Shown here piece after piece: positions 1 to 11,305 of a DNA stretch of 64,000 bases. The notes beneath the pieces were generated by a model. It did no database searches. It was not told the origin of the DNA and worked only from the letters and a program-made list of their open reading frames with translations. Numbering within the stretch: the first letter of the stretch is position 1; the number at the start of each line of letters is the position of its first letter. This DNA comes from Eutypa lata (Eukaryota; Ascomycota; Sordariomycetes; Xylariales; Diatrypaceae). The stretch spans positions 1,054,001-1,118,000 of the forward strand of contig JAKULF010000010.1 of assembly GCA_022661535.1 (NCBI GenBank). The letters run 5' to 3'. The position numbers and the translations under genes are program-made.

Positions 1-195
1 TGACAATGGTATGAAATAACTTGGTGATGCAATAGGTGTTCTTCGGAATTATCGCATACCTAGCTAAGCCGTGACCTATTTATATTTATAGCAATGCAGT
101 CCTAGCCTGTTCCTATCCTAGGCAAGCGCCTCACAAACGCCTAACTATCGCCCGTACGCCCCTAACTCCCATAATCTCCTTGATGTCCATTAAAA

Positions 196-1269
196 TCAAT
201 ATCCGCTGAGGACCTTCAAAATCATAGCAACGAGCAGCACGACGAGCGACATGATGGTGTAGTCAATCCAGGGCGGCACCCCGGCATCCGGATCGACTCG
301 TCTCACACCGGCCGTATCGACCTGGCCAGCCGGATCCGTCCGCGGCGGCGCTAGCGTCCCCGTCGGCGCCGGGACCCCCTGGGCTGGTCTCGCGGATAAC
401 GCGGGAGGGGGGACCGCGACCGGCGCCGGCACCGGTGGGGTTTGCCTCTCTGGAACCGTCTGCACGAAGCCCTCAGCGAGCTGCGCCGATTCGGAATCAT
501 CATCATCATCATCATCATCAGCACCACCACCACCACCACCACCACCACCATCGCCACCGTTCTTAGCAGCATCCCCCTCCTTCTTCTTCTTCTCCATCTC
601 ATCGCGAAAGCCCATCTTCAGCTCAGCAGGAACCTCGACCTCCTTACTAGCACCACTACCGCTAGCCTCCTCGGACTCCCGGCACCGCTCCTCGGACTCC
701 CGGACGATCTCCTCGTTCGAGCGGGCGCAGGCGGCGCAGCGCCAGGCGCGGCTCTCGGCGGCGAGGCGGCGGCGCACGGCGTCGCTGGTGTCGAGGCCGC
801 CGAGCTGGCCGCGGGCGTCGGTCTCCATGAAGGAGCGGAGGGCGACGAGCGCGGTGCGGACGCCCCAGGCCGGCTGCCAGGTCTCCTCGTGGTGGCCCGA
901 GATGGAGAGGCAGATCTCGCGGTTGGCCTCGAACCGGCCGCTGGGCGTGACGAAGCGGAAGGAGGGCGGCCGGAGCGGGTACGTCGGCGGGAGCACGATC
1001 CGCCCGTGGTAGATCCCCTCGCCGTAGCAGGAGTTCGGCGGCCCCCGCAGCGTGAAGTGCCACTCGAAGAGGTCGGATTCGAGGGGCGTCGCCGTGTAGT
1101 CTGGCGATGGGGAGTTGGAGATCTCGGCTGCTTCTTTCACTATGGGAGGGGAGGGGTGGTGGTTAGTGAGAGGAAATGGGTAGATGGTAGACAGGGAGGA
1201 GAGGGCTGCGAGCTTACAGATGCGCCGGATGGTGGGCGACTTCGAATTGAATCTCTGTGGCGTCGCCAT
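196..1269 (-). CDS. ubc6: Ubiquitin-conjugating enzyme E2, Ubc6/UBE2J type, tail-anchored
   Basis: E2 enzyme that takes ubiquitin from E1 as a thioester and passes it to substrates of ER-associated degradation; members of this class are anchored in the ER membrane with the catalytic domain in the cytosol. Two exons: 1269-1218 and 1139-196, with a 78-bp intron (donor GTAAGC, acceptor ATAG) giving 331 residues. The join restores RILKEAAEIS, the usual start of the UBC fold. The catalytic cysteine is C94 in ICLSISGHH, followed by ETWQPAW; like other UBE2J enzymes it lacks the HPN tripeptide of ordinary E2s. The linker has a Gly run and an Asp run, then a Pro-rich stretch, and a single C-terminal membrane helix (about 309-330) with only two or three residues after it. 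The intron contains no in-frame stop, so a retained intron would still encode a longer protein. Closest by eye to UBE2J1; assignment to the family is firm, the exact yeast orthology less so. Confidence 0.93.
   Translation of the reverse strand: MATPQRFNSKSPTIRRICKLAALSSLSTIYPFPLTNHHPSPPIVKEAAEISNSPSPDYTATPLESDLFEWHFTLRGPPNSCYGEGIYHGRIVLPPTYPLRPPSFRFVTPSGRFEANREICLSISGHHEETWQPAWGVRTALVALRSFMETDARGQLGGLDTSDAVRRRLAAESRAWRCAACARSNEEIVRESEERCRESEEASGSGASKEVEVPAELKMGFRDEMEKKKKEGDAAKNGGDGGGGGGGGGADDDDDDDDSESAQLAEGFVQTVPERQTPPVPAPVAVPPPALSARPAQGVPAPTGTLAPPRTDPAGQVDTAGVRRVDPDAGVPPWIDYTIMSLVVLLVAMILKVLSGY
496..550. repeat. Coding trinucleotide tract (ATC)n-(ACC)n
   Basis: A run of ATC/CAT triplets followed by CAC/ACC triplets on the + strand. 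On the coding minus strand it encodes the Gly run and then the Asp run of the Ubc6-like linker. It is a simple-sequence repeat inside a coding region and a likely site of length variation between strains. Confidence 0.85.
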
Positions 1270-1956
1270 CTTCGCGGGGATCGATGTCTTGGTATTGCTG
1301 TGAAACTTGGACTATATTATGACTATCGCGGGATTTCTGAAACGAGCAGAGGGAGGGAAAATATATAGATATACGAATAACTAAAGAAGACTATTTGGCG
1401 CAATAGAGTTACGATGTCACCAAGTATGTACCTTAGGTAAGTAGTTAAGGTTTCTCGGAAGTTGGATACCGAGGTAGGGGTTTTGCGAGACCAAATAGTA
1501 GAGTAAGTAAGTAATTAATTGATGAGAAGCTTTGAGGATAACCTGGTTAATGCCAGCTTGCCTTTCTTCTGGTCGATATTGGATCAATGCGGAATGACGA
1601 TGAACATGGACAGTTATGAAGTAGTTGTCATTACCAAGAGTACAGGTACGTGCATACCGAGGCCGCCGAGGGGTGACTTACGTATGTAGGTACATTGAGG
1701 TACCCTAGCTACCCTTCTGTAACTGCCTAGGAAAGTCTAGCTTAGCAGGGTGGCCGGCCCAAGTGGATTAGATAAGCAGTACTATGTAGTATAGCTGTAT
1801 AGGTACCTGTATGTAGGTAGTACCTATTGCCTTAGGTAAGAGATATATGTATGTAACCCTTTGTTTCATTTCAGTCGTAACTACGTCCTTAGGTAAAACG
1901 AGGGCATTTTCCGAGCACGAAATGTTCCGCCTTGCTATGAATCCAAGAATCTAATA
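1270..1956. other. Intergenic, upstream of the E2 gene
   Basis: No gene seen. Holds the E2 gene's promoter and leader on the minus strand and the downstream side of the DUF3632 relic. It has many copies of GTAGGTA/TACCTA-like words, a repeat style that recurs in all long spacers of this window. No clear TATA box. Confidence 0.6.
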
Positions 1957-2785
1957 TTATATGTCCTGCCATCGGGTGGGAAAAGTAGCATCTTCTAGGT
2001 CTTGTGGTCCAAGCAATTCAACATAACGCCCTTTCCAAAATGTAAACCTTTCCATGCTAAACCCATCATTATCCGGAACTCCAGCTTCCTTTGCGAGGGG
2101 ACTAGTAAGACGTCCCAGACCATGAGGGATGTCGCAGAAATTCTCCTCCGACAGGCGCTGGAACCGGTCGGAAGCCTTCGCCATCCAGTACCTCGCCGAG
2201 TCCCACAAATCGACAGTGGTTGACGATTCCAGAGTACGACGATCATCCTCTGTATCGTCAGATCTATCATCCCCTCTCTCGCGCGCTGTTTCGAAGGTTT
2301 CCCTCAATACGACGATCCCAATGCCGCATACTTCATCCTGCATGCCGGTGCCGCCCACGGTGGCGAGAAAGCTGCTTAAGTTGCGGCGCTAACTAGGTCC
2401 GGCTCATTGCCGCACAGTCTTGGATCCAACAATGAGCCATGTCTTCGGCAAAGAATGGCATATCGGTCCAGATTGCGCCTTTTCTGGTTGTTACGGAGAT
2501 TCTCTATGGAGGAATACCGCTGGTATTCGACTCCCTAACTCCTGTGACCTGCCCCATGCCGTGAATGAGCATGAACTCGACCACCAGCCTATCTCTGTGC
2601 TTCCCATCGCAAAAGCGAGCCGCGTCGTAGATGTATAACCAAGCACATCGGACATGGAGTTCCAGCTGGGGCTCCCATTTGCGATTCCCTAGGTATATCA
2701 TGGCCTCTGCGCCGTCGTTGACTGTCAAGAGCTTGCTGCTAATGTTTGAGAATATCTCGTCGATCAGATTGTGTCTCGCTTGTCT
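1957..2785 (-). pseudogene. Decayed DUF3632-family gene
   Basis: A minus-strand coding remnant. Its pieces resemble the fungal DUF3632 family of unknown function in the right order: an N-terminal helical part (RHNLIDEIFSN to VEFMLIHGMGQ, about 2780-2545), a middle piece with WTDMPFFAEDM (about 2450), then NLSSFLATVGG and a C-terminal part with DLWDSARYWMAKASDRF and FTFWKGRYVELLG (2387-1957). The first two pieces share a frame but are split by TAG at 2506-2504; a second TAG lies at 2395-2393, after which the homology continues in another frame. No intron of normal size with GT-AG ends removes both breaks. There is also no good ATG at the 5' end, so a first exon may be missing. I read it as a pseudogene; the family assignment rests on remembered motif order, not a search. 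Confidence 0.5.
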
Positions 2786-4081
2786 CCTGCTTACTTATTA
2801 GAACGCAGACCAGAGGCGGGCGTGGATTCCGCCTTCTGTCTCTTAAGGGGGCAACCAATTGCGAGGCGGTCATGATGCAAGCTAGTAGCTCTTATGACAG
2901 AGTAATCTAAATAATTTCTCGATCTTCCATGAAGGATTGGATCTTCAAGTACGAAGGATCGGTGTCATTAGGTCAAGGCAAGATAGCAAGGCTTTATGAA
3001 GTAAATAACAACAAGCAAGTCTGGATGTGTTTCCCCACCGTGGCATTCTACGTACATTTCCAGGGCATCTTACAGTTGTCTCCATGCAGCACAGCCCTCT
3101 AATTATGTATTCATGAGCTTCAAGCCATCCAACAAGTAATATAATACCCAATAAAGATACAGAGTGCGCTGATCACCCGTCGCCGGGGTCTTGGTGATGT
3201 TATGTATCATGGTTTAGCCTCCTCAGCGGAACTGTGTAATTATGTATTAAGTCGAGTACATGTATAATTAGGCTTCAAAAAGGTGATAGCCACAGTGCTT
3301 ACATATCTAGGTACACACACATTGCTCTCACGTTTCTATGCTGTTCATTTTTCTCTAAGCATATTTTAACCCTCTTCATAAGTAACTGAGCAGGAAACTT
3401 CTCGGTGTGGGATTTACATCATCGCTCTAGCAATTAATACATATTAGAGCTTTAATTTGATGCTATAACCTGATAGCCTTATAAAAGGTATATTACTGTT
3501 CTAATTTGCAAGCTGAGGTAAATTCTACTTTCTGATCCCATACATGTATGATATTGATACACGTGTATGTACTTTTAAGGTATGTGGCAGTTGTTCTGAA
3601 GTAGAAGAAGGAACAATGCCCCTTTGTAGGTGCTGCCTTCTACGATATATGTATTGGAATATTAGCTTTGGCCTGGTAAATTTTAGGAACTCCAAATTAG
3701 ATTTTACTTCTTTCGATCTTTCTATTATTCCAATGTCAATGAACCCCACCCCGTGTTAAATGAGTGTACTTCTTCACCTAGCAACCTTGATCTCCATGGT
3801 CTCCTGGGAGAAATTTATGCACCTCCGTTGCCATGAACTGCCTACCTACCTACTTACCTGACACAAAGAATTGCATGGCCTTCTGCATCTAGTCCTTTAG
3901 CCAGGCTTCCTAGACAATTCCTCAATAGCACATCCACACATCCACACATACACCTAGGACATCATCCTATTCCTTCCCAGTTCTAGGTACTCCATCCTTC
4001 ATCTTGCAAATTGACTTGTCTCCATTCACTACACCCCCTTGACCACATACAGACAGTGTGCATCTGTAATCAATAGCGATC
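2786..4081. other. Intergenic, no gene seen
   Basis: AT-rich spacer between the DUF3632 relic and the zinc-finger gene. The last 200 bases before the zinc-finger start are pyrimidine-rich with CACATCCACACA-type words, as expected of a fungal promoter or leader. Small open frames here show no recognisable protein character. Confidence 0.6.
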
Positions 4082-5595
4082 ATGTCTATGTCGTTGATCT
4101 CCATGCCGGAGTCCATGATTCGGACTACCAACCTTCAATGTCCCGTCTGTAGCGAGGTTTTCAGGTCGGCAGTGCTCAAGGATTCCCATCAACGATCAAA
4201 GCGCCACTTTCAGTGCGCCGTCTGCAAGGCTACATTTCCTGACGATGGGGCTCTCGTTCTTCATGTCCTTACGGTATTGTTGACTCGTCCTCGATACTTC
4301 ATCTGTGTAACCATATTGCTTACCATCGTTTCATACAGGATCATAAGACGGACCACGCAATTGAGTGCCCAGGCTGTCAGAAGATCTTCCACCGCGCTGG
4401 TGCCTGGATGCTCCACATCGAGAACCGCGAGTGCAGCTCCATCTTCCCCGAGGATCTTGAGGCCCGGCAGAAGAAGCATGAGGAGTTCGCCAAGGCGTTG
4501 ACTCGTCTGGATAAGCGACAGGACAGTTGGGGGGGTGACGTTGATCCGTCCCAGGTAACCGATACTTGGTTCCACTACCCGCACGTAGACACGCTTGATG
4601 GTGGCCATGACAATCTCAAGCCGCACCAGGGGACCACCGTTGACCAGGACTACACGAATCCTGGGGAATTCCCCCGTCTTCCCACCCAGGAGTACCAAGT
4701 TGGCGGTTCGAAGCAGCCTGACCTTCTGACTGGAGATGCGCCCGGTCCTAAGCCTTTGCAGGCAGCCGCCGCCTGGGGTCAGTTCTCCAAGTCCCAGGTC
4801 ACCCGTGCGCCTGCAAAGACACCGTCAACACTGACTGCGCAGTCAGCTCTCTCTACTGGTTCGAATGCGACCAGATACAAACCAGGACATCCTCTAGCTC
4901 AGAACAAGAACGAGAAGGTTCAAGTTGTCAATTCCTTCAACGCTGGCCCGGCTACAGCAGGTTCACAAAGTCCCAATCCCCAAGCACGCCCTTCTCCAGG
5001 AGAACCCATTACGGATCCGGAGCACCCCCACTTCAGCGCCGAAGTGTTTTATGAGTCGCTTCTTGAGCAGTTCAAATGCCCTCACCGATGCAAGTAAGTC
5101 CAACCCTATCCCATTCATATATTCAAGAAAGCAATCGCTCACAATAAGTCCAGCAAGAAGTTCAAGAACGCTCGCGGCTTGGTTGCTCACCTGAAGTCAC
5201 CAGCGCACAGGGGTGAGAAGGTGACCTGTCCCACCTGCATGAACAAGTTCAACTCCAAGGCCTCTCTGGTGTCGCACATGGAAACTTCGATCGTGCGCTG
5301 CGGCATCCGCAACTCGTCGAACTTCCGCGCCACGCTCTCCCGTCTCACGGGCGGCATCCTCGACATAGAGCCCGCGAGTACCCTAGAGGACGAGGGAAAC
5401 CCCGAGGGGATGGTCCGCAGCATGGGCAGGATCATCCTCGACAAGAAAGCCGTTGCCGAACTGAAGATCTCACCCTCTAAACGTGTCCCGGGCTCGGAAC
5501 TGAAAGAGGAGGAGAAGAAGGCGGGGAAGGCATCGCAGCAAGGCGACCAGAGACCGGTCAAGGAGGCCTGGAAGCAAACAGACTATAACGGATGA
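4082..5595 (+). CDS. C2H2 zinc-finger protein, five finger-like modules
   Basis: Probable nucleic-acid-binding protein of 462 residues from three exons: 4082-4273, 4339-5093 and 5154-5595. Intron 1 (65 bp) runs GTATTG to ACAG; intron 2 (60 bp) runs GTAAGT to CCAG. Both joins fall inside finger modules and restore them. Modules: CPVC with HQRSKRH (from residue 20), CAVC with HVLTDH, CPGC with HIENREC (a CCHC-like end), CPHRC with HLKSPAH, and CPTC with HMETSIVRC. Three fingers sit at the N-terminus and two after a long polar linker rich in Pro, Ser and Gln; the C-terminal tail is Lys/Glu-rich. The last module of each group ends in Cys rather than His, which is odd for DNA-binding fingers and may suit RNA or protein binding. 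I do not recognise a named orthologue. The first ATG is used; in-frame ATGs follow at residues 3, 8 and 12. Confidence 0.88.
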
Positions 5596-6924
5596 TGAGC
5601 TGCCGCATTTGGTCACGAGTACATCTGATCTACTCGCCAGAGGACACCCGATGCGTTTCACACGCTGCAGTGCGCTTTGGTGCCGATATTAGCTATCATG
5701 TGTGTTACGAGACCGGTCTGTCAGAAAGCTTTGCTCCACCAAAGACTTCGGCAAGTGCACGTGTCCAAAGGAAGTTGTGTTTATGCTTCTCTAGGACTTC
5801 TCACTATGCGTATATCGACTAATGTGTGCGCTTCTCCACTGGGAACCAAATTACGAAAAAAACAAACAGAAAAAAGAAAACCAGCAGAAAATTATAAAAA
5901 GGAAAAAGAAGAACGGGATGGACTTCAGGGGTATCACGTTTTATGGAGAGTAGTGGCTCTTGTTCCCCGTTGGTTTGCTATAAGGTTCTAGGGCATGATG
6001 TTCGTTTATTGATGGGAACGTACTTACAGTAGTTCTGTATGAACTGTATGAGACTTCATATATAGTTGGCATGTCCAAGACGGACGAAAATAATGCTGGT
6101 GTTTAGGTGGTGCTTGTAAACGAATACGAGGAACTCTGTTATGTACAGTATGTATGTACCCGATAAGACGGTAATAGGGGATAGACCTAATAATCCAATA
6201 ATGCTATTACGTGATTATCAAGTCTGGTCTGAAGTTCAATTCCTACCAAGCAGACCATTTTATATAAAAAAAGAGAGTTTAGATGATAGATGTTTAAATA
6301 AGGTGTCGTCGTGTGTAGCCTGCATGTCAAAGATCGGACGAAGCTCGAAAGCCGATGAATGACCTGAGTAAGGAGCTGTACTTCGTAAGACGACTAGTTA
6401 ATAATGCTGTCTTAGGGCGAGTCTATGTGATTAGTGGACACCTAAGACGGGATTGGAACTCCCCCGAAAGCTGTAAGCCTGTAACCGTAGCACCTGTGCA
6501 CCTGTGCACTGCCACAGCCAATGGCTTTAGAGGCTCTAACTAGAACTACGGCGGGTTGCGCCAGGCTGACGTTGCAAAGGGGACAGGGGGGATGGGTTGG
6601 GATGCGACGGGTGGCCTTACTAAAAATGTTTCAAACTTCCCCAACCCGTGTGTCCCGAGTTGACCAGGTATACATTAATAATTACTTCTTAATTAGTTGA
6701 CGAACGTTGTTGTTGGTTCATTTGCTGTTTGGTTGTTGCTATCATCAATCAATCAATCAATCTCATCATGAGGTAAAATAGATAAACTACAGTACTTACG
6801 ATACATACAATACCATCGACATTTGTCATCCGGTTGGAAATCCAATAACTAGATAACTACTGGATCACTCATTCTTTTTCTTCTTCTGCGTGTTTGACGA
6901 CCTCGTCCTTTCCCTTCTCTACCG
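5596..6924. other. Intergenic between zinc-finger and pfa3-like genes
   Basis: Holds the 3' region of the zinc-finger gene, with an A-rich tract near 5855-5915, and the promoter of the pfa3-like gene. A short (AATC)n repeat lies at about 6747-6762, and a TTCTTTTTCTTCTTC pyrimidine tract about 60 bases before the start. No gene seen. Confidence 0.6.
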
Positions 6925-8980
6925 ATGGATAGACCTTCTTCGCCCCCATTAATCTCTTCAACTATGGCTCGACGATGGGCTCGTCGGGTTGAACGCTATT
7001 GTTGTTCTTGTATCACTTATTTCCCTCTGGCATTCGTCTACGGTCTCTCCACCTGGGCAGTATGGGTTCTCGTAAGAATAGGCTCGCAGCCGTCTAAAGT
7101 CACTTGGATAGGTGCGTATTATATTGCTGGTCTATGCTATATCTAATCTCTTTTCTTCCGAACATTTGCTTTGCGCATGGAGTAGTTATAATAAGGTTAG
7201 GACTAGACGAACGCTTACAAAATTCTAATTTGTTTTTTTTGAATGAAAAACAGGAACCAAAACTTCGATCGGCGGCGTCTTCCTATATGCGATGCTCAAC
7301 TGGTGCTACACCACGGCCGTCTTCACGAGCCCGGGCAGCACGACCAACGACTCCGGCTATGCGACGCTGCCCACCCACATCCAACCGACCAACGCCACCT
7401 CCTTCACCGTCAAGTCGAACGGCGACCTGCGGTTCTGCAAGAAGTGCCAGGCCCGGAAGCCCGACCGCGCCCACCACTGCTCGACGTGCCGGCGGTGCGT
7501 GCTGAAGATGGACCACCACTGCCCGTGGCTGGCGACGTGCATCGGGCTGCGCAACCACAAGGCCTTCCTGCTGTGCCTGATCTACATGACGCTGTTCTGC
7601 CTCTACGCCTGCGCCGTGTCCGGGTCCTGGGTCTACTCGGAGATCTTCCAGCAGACCGAGTACGTCGACACCCTCATGCCCATCCACTTCATCCTGCTGT
7701 CCGTGTTGTCGGGCATCATCAGCCTCGTCGTGGGTGCCTTCACCGCCTGGCACGTCCTGCTGGCCAGCCGTAACCAGACCACCATCGAGTGCCTCGAGAA
7801 GACGCGCTACCTCAGCCCCATTCGCAAGACCCTACAACACCAGTTCGAGGTGCAGCACAGCGGCGAGGGCATCCAGCTGCCGCGCTACGGCCAGCAGCTC
7901 CTCGACATCCACGCGAACGCGCTCCCGGGCATCACGCGCCCCGAAGAAGGCGAGGTGATCCGCCACCGCGACGACGACAACGACGGCAGCCTTAGTCCCA
8001 ACTTCCACAACGAAAACGGCAACGGTAACGGTAGCGGTAACAACCTCTCCCAATACTCGACGCCCGGCCAGCGCCAGCTTTCCTACGAGGAGATGGAGCG
8101 GCAGCGCGCGCGGAAGCGCCACGAGGAGTACCTGGACGAGATCGACTCGGAGAAGCTGCCGAACGCGTTCGACCTGGGCGCCAAGCGCAACCTGCTGCAC
8201 CTGTTCGGCCCGAAGCCCCTCCTGTGGTTCCTCCCCATCGCCAACACCTCGGGCGACGGCTGGAACTGGGAGGCCAGCCCCAAGTGGGTCGCGGCGCGCG
8301 AGCGCATCGCCGCTGACCGCGAGCAGCAGCGCCGGAGGGAGCGCGCCGCCGGCTGGGGCTTCGAACCCGGCCCGGATTCCCCTGCTGTGGCTTCGTTTCC
8401 GCCACCGCCAGCGCCTCATCCTTCTATTGCCGCGCGCCATTACATCGAGACCCAGACCCCCACCTCCACTCCGCTTGTCTCTGTCTCGGCCAACGGTGGT
8501 GGTGGTGGTGGCGTCCGTCGGGCGCCGTCGAAGGCTGATCGCATCCTGGGCCGCGATCCCAACCTCTATGCGGACGAGCCGGCTACGTCCGTCGGTATGC
8601 GGAAGCTGAGCCCGCTTGGGCACGCTGTGCACGGTCATCATGATGATGATTTCGACGACTTTGATATCAGTAGCGAAGATGACGATGACGAGGAGAAGGG
8701 CCTTAGGAGGGCTGTTCCGAGTAGCCCGAACCGGGTCACTGTCACCACTAGCACCACCACTACTACCATCTCTGCCAATAATAATAACAAAAGCAACAGC
8801 AATGGAAACAGCACCTGGGCCCGGAGCGGCGCCAGCGGGTTGTTGAGGACGGGCTCGTCGAGGGGGAATAGCAACACCTCGCTTGCTCTGAACGGAAACG
8901 CGAACGCGAACGCGAATCCGAAGACGAAACTTAATAAGATGAAGACGGGTCCGGCGAGGGAAGACGATGGGGTGGATTGA
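6925..8980 (+). CDS. pfa3: DHHC palmitoyltransferase, Pfa3-like
   Basis: Protein S-acyltransferase that moves palmitate from its own cysteine to substrate cysteines; the yeast relative Pfa3 acts at the vacuole on Vac8. Two exons, 6925-7111 and 7254-8980, joined across a 142-bp intron (GTGCGT to ACAG), give 637 residues. Four membrane spans lie at about 30-52, 68-90, 165-190 and 203-232. Between spans 2 and 3 is the cysteine-rich domain FCKKCQARKPDRAHHCSTC (from F123) with the catalytic DHHC at 149-152 (C152). The C-terminal half is long, hydrophilic and low-complexity, with Asn/Gly, Gly, Thr and Asn/Ser runs and an acidic stretch; Pfa3 enzymes I know are shorter there. An ATG at 6964 (MARRWARRVE) fits the usual family start better, so the true start may be there, 13 residues in. 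Single transcription unit. Confidence 0.93.
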
Positions 8981-9180
8981 TCATTTTGAAGCCGGCACGC
9001 GTTTTTTTTTTCGTCATGTTGCTCTTTCCAATTGTACACGCTTCAAATTCTGGTTCGTCAGTTGGTTGGTTGGCTAGCTAGCTTGACGACTTGACTGGGT
9101 ACATAGGAAGCGTGTACAGCCGTTGAGATATTTCATCTGACCCTTCTACATACCTGCCGACCTAATCTGTCGAGCATGCT

Positions 9181-9209
9181 AGGGTAAGGGTAAAGGGTAA
9201 AGGGTAAAG
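9181..9209. repeat. Short GGGTAAA tandem array
   Basis: About four near-perfect copies of AGGGTAA/AGGGTAAA in tandem. It looks like telomere-type DNA at a glance but the unit is not the fungal TTAGGG, and it sits just after a gene, so I read it as a plain minisatellite. Confidence 0.7.
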
Positions 9210-10154
9210 TGTACGACCTTTTTGTTTATGTGTGTATAGCTGGAAGGGTAGTTAAGAGGGATTTGCTAGGTTTAGCTTAGGGGATATATTGCTTTGCATG
9301 GCGTAGCGTAGGTTTGTTTGTTTGGGCGGCTTGGTTTTGGGGATCTGGCGTTTGTGCTTTGCGTGGCATCGCGTTTGCGTTTACCCTTTGGAATGAATGG
9401 GAGACACCTTTTCTGTGTACACGATAGAGATGGGTGGGTAGTAGAAGGGGAAAAGGGGATAAAGGGGGGGGGGGGGAAGGGCGGTCAGGAAGCAACGAAG
9501 TAATATATTACAATGCAATAATGATGACGTCTTCAGACTATTTGATGAGAAGTATATTTGCCGATGGGAGTAGTCAGTCTGCTCTCAGATTTTCAAACCA
9601 CACATCCATCCGTCATGCCCGTAATATGTCTCAAGCAGTGATAACAATCGCCATCACGGCGGTCTGCATGAGTCCAAGGAAAATATATAGGCGAATGTAT
9701 CTATGTATGTGCAGAAAGCAAGGTTGCCCCTATACCCAAGATAGTATTGAACCGGTGCAGTAAGTCCGGGAAAGCTCCTGATGTAACTATGATATACATA
9801 CGTAAGCCAAATGTGAAGATGTCTGAATTATACATCGGATGGATTGATATATGTAAGTGAAGAAATCTAAGTACAGAAGAGACAGGTTCGCATCTTATAG
9901 ATGTCAAGAACCGCAAGGCTTTCACGTGGCAGCCCTGAAGCTATACGGCAACGCCCTATCTTTACCATCTACCTACAGCCGCGCCAAGAACCAGGTGAAG
10001 CGACGGGGTGACAGACATGTACCACTTGACACCCTCTTCAGTGACCCGCACATACTCCTAGTCACGGAAGACGTGATCTAGTGAAACCAGCTTCGTTGGA
10101 ATAGCTAAATAGGACCAGCCAGGATTTATTTTGCTGTCTTAGGCTTCCGTATCA

Positions 10155-10173
10155 GATAGGGATAGGGATAGGG
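10155..10173. repeat. (GATAGG)3 tandem repeat
   Basis: Three tandem GATAGG units followed by GTAACC. Short simple repeat in a spacer with no gene nearby. Confidence 0.7.
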
Positions 10174-11160
10174 TAACCACTGCGGAATAAGGCAGTTCCC
10201 GGTGAGGCTCTAGACATCGAGTCGAGATGAGGCTACTAATCCATGACACGCAATGGCTTTTTAAGGAAATACTGATTCTCCGCTCGGTCATACCTCCTCT
10301 TATGCGAGTATAGAACGATCTATTATTGAAGCTGCTATGTGGCTTGAGCGAAGACTTTGGGAGGCCTGAAAGATAATATGGCTACCCAGCCTATTACTGT
10401 ATAGATGTGTAGTATGTGTAGTGGCTGCAATGTAGGGCTATTAGCTCGAACGTGACACGTCTGGTAACTGAGATAGGGGTACAGAGTCGAGATAAAATGG
10501 GGTTATTGAGTTAATGAAATTATAACTATTGCAAGGCATAGATGATATTAGGTAGATGTAGCATCCCCAGACCAATCTCGTCGATCCGGCTCATTGACGA
10601 AATTCGCCGGGGTAGGTACACTACGATTCGAGCATATCTAATATAATACGTTTTTATTTTTACTTTGTAACTGTATAGGATGAAGCCCCTTATAAAAGCT
10701 GGAACGTATTATTGGTTGGCTCGGTTTACTCTGGGGCGATTACTTACCTGTTTTAGGCGGCACAACGTCTGGCCGAAACAGCCCTTGACTGGGCAGCGTA
10801 GCATTTCTCTACAGCTGAGTGCCACACCCCTGTCTCTCGCCCTACATAACCTAATTAAGCATTTCTTTATTCTAATTTAAGGTAAACTTCCCTGTATAGC
10901 CCTGCTGAATCCTTTTCGCATTCGCACCATCGGATTGTCTCTTGTTCCTCGCCGTTGTTTGGTGAGAATAGGTAGCAATAAATGCATGTGCATAGTGTTG
11001 AACGGGTCGCACACTAATAACGAAGGATGCTAACTTTGAGGGCAAAATTGTCCCATCGGAGGGTTCATGTCCCCGTAAGTAAAATGATGGATCTATTCTT
11101 GAACGATATATGTCCCAATGTCCGTCCCGTCACTGTGCAAGTTAGACCTCTGAAAAAGAA

Positions 11161-11167
11161 TATAAAG
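11161..11167 (+). promoter_or_regulatory. Possible TATA box of the NmrA-like gene
   Basis: TATAAAG about 140 bases before the ATG at 11306, in a moderately AT-rich stretch. The start context ACAAGATG is good. Fungal TATA boxes are often further from the ATG than in animals, so the spacing is plausible; no direct evidence of use. Confidence 0.35.
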
Positions 11168-11305
11168 TACAAGCGGCCTAGTTGGCATCCAGGTAGATCC
11201 TCTATGTCTATAATTCCCATCACCATCAATATCCACCTTAAGTAATTCACTGCAAAGAGACTCCTCTCCTCCTCATCCCCAAACCACCCATATTCTAGAA
11301 ACAAG

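Larger units (their letters stand above)
8981..11305. other. Intergenic, 2.3 kb without a gene
   Basis: Holds the 3' region of pfa3, then low-information sequence. Contains the GGGTAAA array at 9181-9209, a G run near 9463-9476, the GATAGG triplet at 10155-10173, and the promoter of the NmrA-like gene. Open frames in the interval lack protein-like character. Confidence 0.6.

Noticed and set aside
442..1368. Open frame of 308 codons on the + strand
   Set aside because: Lies opposite the Ubc6-like gene; Ile and Thr runs come from the repeat, the rest is Gly/Ala/Arg-rich shadow of GC-rich coding DNA with no domain.
7832..8641. Open frame of 269 codons opposite the pfa3-like gene
   Set aside because: Shadow caused by GC-rich third positions; Arg/Val/Gly-rich with no domain.
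9181..9209. Telomere-like array
   Set aside because: Unit is GGGTAAA, only about four copies, flanked by ordinary genes; not a chromosome end.
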